This document shows positions 58,386-64,000 of a stretch of 64,000 nt of DNA, in pieces (position 1 is the first letter of the stretch; every line of letters starts with the position of its first letter). The DNA is from Micavibrio sp. (lineage in GTDB: Bacteria > Pseudomonadota > Alphaproteobacteria > Micavibrionales > Micavibrionaceae). The notes below the pieces were generated by a model that was given only the letters and a program-made list of their open reading frames with translations, was not told the origin of the DNA and ran no database searches. The stretch lies in the NCBI GenBank assembly GCA_030824965.1, contig JAPJQV010000001.1:310001-374000 (forward strand). Direction: 5' to 3'. The translations under genes were made by a program, and so were the position numbers.

Positions 58386-60557
58386 TTAAAGGGCTTTAGG
58401 CTGGGCTATAGCTTCGACGCCAACGCCTTTGTATTGGTCTTTGATCCAACCTACATTCGGACGGGTTTCCATCGTCAACATGTTGTCCTTGGTCGTTTCA
58501 TTGGCCACGATTTTGAACTCTTTGCCAAGGGTGTTGGCATCCGTCAACGTATATTTCAGAGAACCGGGTTCTATACGGTTTTTTCCGCTCCAGACTTGCG
58601 GTTGCAATATACGAGTTCCAAATCCGAAATCATGGGAAAGTTTGTGATAAAACTCACTGACGCTGAGTTGATGGCGATATCGAACCGTTTTTTCGCCGAC
58701 AATTTTCGTTCTTGTCTCTTCAAACAGGTTTATATTGCCTCTGTAAATGGCGCCGTTAGCGGAGAAAATGGCTGACATTTTCTTGTCAGGCGTATGGCAG
58801 AGCGCCTGATAGACTTTTTTATAATTTCCGGCCAGGAAATGCCCGATATAGCCATCTGTTTCCTGCAGATTTTTGCGCCCATCAGGCAGGCAGATTTCCC
58901 CGTTTCTAAGGTCAGAAACGATATTGTTGATTTTTACCGTCGTATTCATCGCTCCCATGGTAGCCGATTTGTTTACATTGGCCGCGCTCTTTTTATACAG
59001 GACAATAAATTCGGGATCGTGAATAGTGCGAGAATCGTTTTTATTGTTTTTCTTCCAAATTCTGACCGCGTTTTCGCGATCTTTGGAAAGGCCGAGCTGC
59101 CCGGCATCGCGTTTTGCACTGGTTAAAAATGTGGCGATGGTGAATTGATTTAATCCCAAAGCAACGGCGCCATGAATGTTATTTCCAAGGCCTGATTCCA
59201 AAAACCATTTAGACAGGAAGAAAGCAAAGGGCAAAGGCTCTTTAGCATCGCCGCCGCTGATCAGCCAGCCCTCAACGATAGCCTGGTAATTTTTTGCTGT
59301 GACCGGACTGAAGGCCATGTAGTTGATCTGGTTATTCTCGCGGAAAGATAAAGCTCGTTCAGCGCGTTTCAGCGTGTCTGAATTTAATTGTGGGACGGTA
59401 GCTTCTTTACCATCACGAATGGACTTCTGAAGGCTGATATAGCGGTCGGCAAAAATAAAATCGTCTTTCGCAGTTGCCGGATCGAGACCTCTTTCTTTCC
59501 TGTATATATCCAGATAGGACTGACGAAGTTTTCCGCTACCGAAAATACTCGTATTCTTTTCCTCGGCAATCCAGTTGGCGCGAGATTGCTTGGTTTCTTC
59601 GAAACGTAGGAGTCTAAACTCAAAGCTGCCGTCATCATGAGCTTTGATAGAGATATTCTTATTGTAGGTCGTGAAGCTATCGGACGGTTTCGGTACCGCT
59701 TGTAATACACGCCTGCATGTATCGCTGTCAGTCAGCTTAAATGTCGATAGAATGCCCTCGACCAGCATTGGTGAATTTTCGCTACAATGAGACAAAGGAA
59801 CGGAATCAAGGTCTATGCGCACGGTTCCCGCAGCATCTTCAGTACTCATGGAGGAAAAAGCGGCAGTAGGCACAGGAGCCTGATCCAAATTGGAATTTGC
59901 CGAAGACGCAGCCATTAAAACAAAAACCGGGCTTAGGCGCTTGGCCCATTTTTGGAAGGCTGGGGTTGCGGTTTTTTTCGCCGCCCAGTAGGCGGAGTCC
60001 ACGACTTTCGGCGCAACCTTATAAACGGCGATATCAGATGCGGCTTGTGCCGCAACAGGGGCTTTTTCTTTTACGATTTGAGTTATCTTTTTTGCAGTGG
60101 GCGATGTCGTTACATTCGTCAAAAGCGCATTCCAAAGTAAAATGGATCTCTCGAAAGCGTTTGCATGACGATGTTGTGTATGATCGGAAAGAGTGGTTGT
60201 AGATAAGGAATTACTCAATGATTTTGTGCCGATATATTGTATGCTTGCAGCAATTGGTGCAGAGCCGCGCTTTTTTCTATCATCCGTTACTGAATTTACA
60301 ACCATCGCCTTGGCGGTAAGCATTTCCTGAGTAGCGGCAATTATAGGCGATCCCGGTTTAAAAATGGATTGCAGCTCATCAGATGAAATGGGTTCCAAAG
60401 GTTTCGCTTTATCCAAAGTGACTGTTATTTGAGACGCTCTTTCCTGCTCTTCGCGGATGCGTTTATCCCGGGCTACGGCCTCGGCCATTTTCTGTTCGAA
60501 TCCCGGAGTGGTTCTTGTTATCTCAGATTTAAACTCTCCACCTTTGCGTATCAGCAA
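58386..60557 (-). CDS. Large protein with SLT-like transglycosylase motif, inserted between sucC and sucD
   Basis: A 723-residue protein. Around residues 445-475 the sequence KWFLESGLGNN ... VALGLNQFT resembles the lysozyme-like core of lytic transglycosylases: E454-S455-G456, then GLNQFT (468-473). The N-terminal 200 residues are charged and Thr/Ser-rich, with a helix LFVLMAASSANS-like stretch near 210 that is too short to be sure of a membrane anchor. The C-terminal 250 residues are unassigned. No classical signal peptide. It interrupts the usual sucC-sucD order on the opposite strand and resembles the SLT gene at 53376 in type. Confidence 0.7.
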   Translation of the reverse strand: MLIRKGGEFKSEITRTTPGFEQKMAEAVARDKRIREEQERASQITVTLDKAKPLEPISSDELQSIFKPGSPIIAATQEMLTAKAMVVNSVTDDRKKRGSAPIAASIQYIGTKSLSNSLSTTTLSDHTQHRHANAFERSILLWNALLTNVTTSPTAKKITQIVKEKAPVAAQAASDIAVYKVAPKVVDSAYWAAKKTATPAFQKWAKRLSPVFVLMAASSANSNLDQAPVPTAAFSSMSTEDAAGTVRIDLDSVPLSHCSENSPMLVEGILSTFKLTDSDTCRRVLQAVPKPSDSFTTYNKNISIKAHDDGSFEFRLLRFEETKQSRANWIAEEKNTSIFGSGKLRQSYLDIYRKERGLDPATAKDDFIFADRYISLQKSIRDGKEATVPQLNSDTLKRAERALSFRENNQINYMAFSPVTAKNYQAIVEGWLISGGDAKEPLPFAFFLSKWFLESGLGNNIHGAVALGLNQFTIATFLTSAKRDAGQLGLSKDRENAVRIWKKNNKNDSRTIHDPEFIVLYKKSAANVNKSATMGAMNTTVKINNIVSDLRNGEICLPDGRKNLQETDGYIGHFLAGNYKKVYQALCHTPDKKMSAIFSANGAIYRGNINLFEETRTKIVGEKTVRYRHQLSVSEFYHKLSHDFGFGTRILQPQVWSGKNRIEPGSLKYTLTDANTLGKEFKIVANETTKDNMLTMETRPNVGWIKDQYKGVGVEAIAQPKAL

Positions 60558-60737
60558 TTTACACCCATTATTTAAATTATGTAATTTTATACATGATATT
60601 AATTGCCATAATCAAGAAAAATATTCAGCTAATATATCTAGATATCGCGGGATGCGTTGCGGATTGGGGCAATTCATGCTTAATAGAGTGAAATCAATGG
60701 CTTCGCTTAAGCCTCCATTCTTAATTCAAGGTTCAAA

Positions 60738-61613
60738 ATGTCCGTTCTCGTTAATAAAGATACCAAAGTCATCTGTCAGGGTTTTACCGGAGCTCAAGGC
60801 ACGTTCCATTCCGAACAGGCGATTGCCTATGGCACTAAAATGGTCGGTGGCGTTACACCGGGTAAGGGCGGAACGAAACATCTGGACTTGCCGGTTTTTA
60901 ACACGGTATCCGAAGCCAAAGCAGCCACAGGCGCTGATGCTTCCGTTATCTATGTTCCACCTCCATTCGCGGCTGATGCAATTCTGGAAGCCATTGAAGC
61001 GGAAATTCCATTGGCGGTATGTATTACCGAAGGTATTCCGGTTCTCGATATGGTTAAGGTAAAGAAAGCTTTGCAAGGGTCCAAGACCCGTTTGATCGGA
61101 CCAAACTGTCCGGGCGTTATCACGCCGGGTGAATGCAAGATCGGGATTATGCCCGGTCATATTCACAAGCGTGGTAAAATCGGCGTTGTATCACGTTCAG
61201 GTACGCTGACTTATGAAGCTGTGTTCCAGACATCCGCAAACGGCCTTGGCCAGACGACATGTATCGGCATCGGCGGCGATCCGGTTAATGGTACGAACTT
61301 CATCGACGCTTTGCAGATGTTCATGGCGGATGATGAAACCCAAGGTATCATCATGATCGGCGAAATCGGTGGTCAGGCGGAAATTGACGCAGCGAACTAC
61401 TATAAGAACCTTGTGAAGAAAAAGCCGATTGCAGGTTTCATCGCAGGTGCGACAGCGCCGAAAGGCAAGCGTATGGGCCACGCGGGCGCAATTATCTCCG
61501 GCGGTAACGATACGGCCGAAGCAAAGATTAAAGCAATGACAGAAGCCGGTTACGTTATGGCGGAAAGCCCATCTCACTTGGGCGAGGCGATGATGAAAGC
61601 CATGGCCGCTTAA
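60738..61613 (+). CDS. sucD: Succinyl-CoA synthetase alpha subunit
   Basis: A 291-residue CoA-binding subunit. It has CoA-binding GFTGAQGTFHSEQAIAYGT, TPGKGGTKH, the PNCPGVITPGECKIGIMPG loop, and the phosphohistidine in KRMGHAGAIISGG (near residue 247). Together with SucC it makes succinate, ATP and CoA. AAGG nine bases upstream is a modest ribosome site. One base after its stop comes the first of three small paralogous genes. Confidence 0.97.
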   Translation: MSVLVNKDTKVICQGFTGAQGTFHSEQAIAYGTKMVGGVTPGKGGTKHLDLPVFNTVSEAKAATGADASVIYVPPPFAADAILEAIEAEIPLAVCITEGIPVLDMVKVKKALQGSKTRLIGPNCPGVITPGECKIGIMPGHIHKRGKIGVVSRSGTLTYEAVFQTSANGLGQTTCIGIGGDPVNGTNFIDALQMFMADDETQGIIMIGEIGGQAEIDAANYYKNLVKKKPIAGFIAGATAPKGKRMGHAGAIISGGNDTAEAKIKAMTEAGYVMAESPSHLGEAMMKAMAA

Positions 61614-61614
61614 T

Positions 61615-62166
61615 ATGACGCTGGTAGATCTCGATCAGTTTCCGGAGGATACATATCGGACGCTGATCGCGCTGCCTTATCGTGTCGGCCTGTATGTGTC
61701 GCAAAGCGATCGTACCGGAGGCAAGAATTCAGATACGCAAGAACTGGCAGCGCTTGAAAACGTTGTAACGTTTTATGTCGAAGACACCCTGAAATCAGAG
61801 TTTGCGCAGACCATCATGCTGGCGACGCTTCAGCATAAAGCCTATTGGCCGGAATGGTCGGCAGATACCGATAAAGTGCCGGAAGAGTGCCGATACATTG
61901 CCGAATATCTGGTGAACGTCATTGACGAGCGTAAGCTGGAAAGCTTTAAAAGTAATTTGCTGGAAATCGCGATTACCGTTGCGCAAGCTTATCAAGAGAA
62001 CGCAAGGCCTGTGACATTCTTCGGAAAGCTCATGAAAGCCCTGACGTTCCGCTCTGAGAAAATCGCGGTCGAGGAAAACGCGGAACACATCAATATATCT
62101 CCAGCCGAGAAAGCCGCCATCAACAAGCTTGCCGAGAGGCTGGGCGTTCTGCAAAGAGTGGCGTAA
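61615..62166 (+). CDS. TerB-like helical protein, copy 1
   Basis: 183 residues starting one base after the sucD stop, so translation is probably coupled. An N-terminal acidic segment YVSQSDRTGGKNSDTQELAALE, a middle helix bundle and AQAYQE with INISPAEKAAINKLAERLGVL at the end place it in one family with the next two genes. The pattern (YVSxxD..GG....E, xAYRE, NISPxE) recalls TerB-like metal-binding helical domains; this placement is tentative. No membrane segment. Function unknown. Confidence 0.65.
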   Translation: MTLVDLDQFPEDTYRTLIALPYRVGLYVSQSDRTGGKNSDTQELAALENVVTFYVEDTLKSEFAQTIMLATLQHKAYWPEWSADTDKVPEECRYIAEYLVNVIDERKLESFKSNLLEIAITVAQAYQENARPVTFFGKLMKALTFRSEKIAVEENAEHINISPAEKAAINKLAERLGVLQRVA

Positions 62167-62170
62167 GGCC

Positions 62171-62713
62171 ATGGCTCTTTCCGCAGATCATATTCAGTCT
62201 ATTGCAAATCTTTTAATCCGCGCCGGTCTTTACGTCAGCCATGTCGACGATACCGATCAGGGAGAAGAATCTGAATTAAAAGAGCACGAATATATGGGTA
62301 AAGCACTGGCCAAGATCGCAAGGCTTTCGAATTCTCCAAGCGTAGCGCGGGCGGCTCAACTCGCGCTGGATAATGCCGAATGGACAGGCGATGACACGGC
62401 CGAAAGTTTAAGCTTTGCAATCGGCGAAGCAATGGCGATATTCAGTGAAGCGGAAGACGAGGCGCAACTGCCGCATTTGAAACGCGCGGTTATGTATGTC
62501 GCGACATCGGTGGCGCGGGCCTATCGCGAAGAACTTGACATTCACCATGAGGAATTCATGCTGGAAGGATTGCTCAACCGGATTATCGGCGCCATCAATA
62601 AGGAAGCCGACCCTGAAGAATTCAAGAACATGAATATATCGCCAGCGGAAGATTCCGCGCTGACGGTGATTTCGGAAGCTTTAAACGCAAAGGAGCCATG
62701 CCATGAATCATGA
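62171..62713 (+). CDS. TerB-like helical protein, copy 2
   Basis: 180 residues from the ATG at 62171. It shares YVSHVDDTDQGEESELKEHE near the N-terminus, VARAYREELD and MNISPAEDSALTVISEAL with its neighbours. It is more acidic in the middle (EAEDEAQLPHL). It starts 4 bp after copy 1 and overlaps copy 3 by 11 bp, so the three form one transcript behind sucD. Function unknown. Confidence 0.65.
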   Translation: MALSADHIQSIANLLIRAGLYVSHVDDTDQGEESELKEHEYMGKALAKIARLSNSPSVARAAQLALDNAEWTGDDTAESLSFAIGEAMAIFSEAEDEAQLPHLKRAVMYVATSVARAYREELDIHHEEFMLEGLLNRIIGAINKEADPEEFKNMNISPAEDSALTVISEALNAKEPCHES

Positions 62714-63209
62714 TCAGATACTAAGCCAGGCAAAACTATTGGTTTCCGCGGCGTTCTGGGTTTCCAAGATGGATCCCGATGGCGGGCAAGAAGCGCGCAG
62801 CGAAGAGCGAAAAGCCATCATGGAAACGCTGCGTCGTTTCGAAGGCGAAAAAGATTACAGAGAGATCGCGCCGATTTTTGACGAGGCGTTGCAAAACTAT
62901 AAGGCCTGGGACGCCTGGACCAAGGATATGTCTGGCTTTACCGGACAATTAAAGGCGGTCTTGCCGGACGCACCGCTGGCTTTTCGCCAAAGCGTTTATG
63001 ATCTCGCTTATTGCGTCGCCATTCGTTATCGCGAGCGCAGCTGGATCATGGCAACGCTGGCAAGCCTACATGTCTCATTGAAAAATTTCTTTTCGCCGGA
63101 TCCAAACCGGATTGATCTGCCGGACTATCTCAATATCAGCCCTACGGAAAAAAGCGCGCTTAATGAGTTAGCTGCCATTCTCAACCTGCCACAGCGAATT
63201 ATCGTCTAG
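62703..63209 (+). CDS. TerB-like helical protein, copy 3
   Basis: 168 residues, overlapping the previous stop by 11 bp. It has WVSKMDPDGGQEARSEERKA (residues 19-38), VAIRYRERSW and LNISPTEKSALNELAAILNL, the same landmarks in the same order as copies 1 and 2. A conserved Asp and Glu near the N-terminus suggest metal binding as in TerB. It ends 11 bp inside the convergent desaturase gene (overlap 63199-63209). Function unknown. Confidence 0.65.
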   Translation: MNHDQILSQAKLLVSAAFWVSKMDPDGGQEARSEERKAIMETLRRFEGEKDYREIAPIFDEALQNYKAWDAWTKDMSGFTGQLKAVLPDAPLAFRQSVYDLAYCVAIRYRERSWIMATLASLHVSLKNFFSPDPNRIDLPDYLNISPTEKSALNELAAILNLPQRIIV

Positions 63210-64000
63210 TTATCGGTCCTTTGAACTGCTCTAGTAATGCAGGTCCGAGCTTTTGCGCATACGGGGTCATTTCCTCTTCATGCTTTTCTGCCAGCTTGCT
63301 CCACGGCAAGGCCACATGTTTGTGATGCGTCAGGTGAAAATTGAAATTCAGGATAAAGCGCGAATAAAGGGATGAAGTCTTGAGCTCTTTCGCCGCGACG
63401 GAACCGTCTTCAGGCGTGCCGTAATGATAGGAATTATCCATGACCGAAATAATGACCGCGCGTCCCAGTAACGCGATCATCGGCACGATCCATGCGGCCT
63501 TAAAAGCCAGAAATACGCATGTATAGAGGAAGGTAATCCAAAGACAATCAGTGCGGATTTTCGCGACATTATCGGCTTTCAAAACGGAATTGAGAACCGC
63601 TTCATAATGGCGGTCGTCATTGAATAGTCGGCGGGCGATCTTGCGGATAAGAGGGGCGGGGGACAGCGCAACCAGATACGACATCATCACTTCAATCAGG
63701 TACAAGCCGCCGAGAAGGTGAAAGTAATGCGCGGCGAAGGCTTTCAACTTTGAACCTTCATAATACTCGCTTTCCCATTCGCGGTTATATTGGTGGTGCA
63801 TCAAGTGGCCGAAACGCAAGACGCCGAAACTTGCCCCGAACAGGATCGACAGGAAGCGACCGGCAAATTCATTGAGGCTGCGGTCGGGATGAAAATTACG
63901 ATGGATCGCCTCATGGATCAGGCTCCAGAGCGGCGTATTGAGCGGCACGAGCAAAAGCGTAACCATGACCATCGCCCATAAATGCGACCCGAGAAAAAAA
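63199..64000 (-). CDS. Fatty acid desaturase family protein, 5' end off window
   Basis: At least 266 residues visible; the frame is open to the right edge (beyond the ATGs at 63972 and 63966), so the true start lies outside. It is a membrane di-iron protein of the fatty-acid desaturase family with the three His boxes HEAIHR, HLMHHQ and HLTHHKH and several hydrophobic helices. It probably introduces double bonds into membrane lipid acyl chains or hydroxylates related lipids. The 3' end overlaps the convergent third TerB-like gene by 11 bp. Confidence 0.85.
   Translation of the reverse strand, partial: FFLGSHLWAMVMVTLLLVPLNTPLWSLIHEAIHRNFHPDRSLNEFAGRFLSILFGASFGVLRFGHLMHHQYNREWESEYYEGSKLKAFAAHYFHLLGGLYLIEVMMSYLVALSPAPLIRKIARRLFNDDRHYEAVLNSVLKADNVAKIRTDCLWITFLYTCVFLAFKAAWIVPMIALLGRAVIISVMDNSYHYGTPEDGSVAAKELKTSSLYSRFILNFNFHLTHHKHVALPWSKLAEKHEEEMTPYAQKLGPALLEQFKGPITRR

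Overview
The window looks like a chromosomal segment of an alphaproteobacterium. The evidence is gene order and family membership: hisG - UPF0262 - infA - maf - rng, dgt - SPOR protein - nagZ - scpA - scpB - tatABC, and a mdh ... sucC ... sucD TCA block. Several lineage-specific peptidoglycan-hydrolase-like and DUF2336 proteins would suit a Micavibrio-like lineage, but that placement is a guess. The first ~26.7 kb is visibly more AT-rich than the rest and is an accessory region. The right-hand ~37 kb is mostly core genome.

Accessory region (1-26.7 kb). Two integrative elements lie in tandem at the 3' end of a tRNA-Phe gene (26726-26801, minus strand). Element 1 occupies 1-2960 and continues off the left edge. 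It carries a P4-type integrase, a hypothetical gene, an AlpA-like HTH gene and a RepA-like ATPase, all on the minus strand. It ends at 2958-2979, a 22-bp copy of the tRNA-Phe 3' end. Element 2 runs from there to the tRNA. Three ~126-bp direct repeats (2971, 7739, 17539) divide it into cargo modules. Module A (2.97-7.7 kb) is a PmrAB-like two-component system plus a GT2 / LAB_N / GT39 set that probably modifies lipid A, with a PmrA-box-like site between them. Module B (7.7-17.5 kb) is a heavy-metal efflux operon (CzcCBA RND pump, small periplasmic proteins, CzcN-like methyltransferase, P1B-type ATPase). Module C (17.5-26.7 kb) holds a metallophosphoesterase-P-loop NTPase gene split by a one-base frameshift (a candidate defence protein), an unrecognised 475-residue protein, a decayed dnaE2 tail, a small zinc-ribbon membrane protein preceded by a very structured leader, and the second integrase beside the tRNA. 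A palindrome, TTGAACCCGGGTTCAA, recurs in modules A to C.

Core region (26.8-49.9 kb). Minus-strand genes run lipoprotein - rng - maf - infA - UPF0262 - hisG, then two unrecognised overlapping genes, then murA - dcd - a 51-residue protein. These are followed by an acyltransferase, tRNA-Thr, an alpha/beta-hydrolase lipoprotein, xth and erpA. Plus-strand genes follow: a glutathione S-transferase, dgt, the SPOR protein, nagZ, scpA, scpB, tatA, tatB, tatC, zapE and two tandem DUF2336 paralogues.

TCA region (50-64 kb). mdh, sucC and sucD are present but not contiguous. Between them lie a hypothetical gene and four minus-strand genes without classical signal peptides; three of these have SLT-type or NlpC/P60-type peptidoglycan-hydrolase motifs. 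One of them sits between sucC and sucD. sucD is followed by three tandem paralogues of a small helical TerB-like family, and the window ends inside a fatty-acid desaturase gene.
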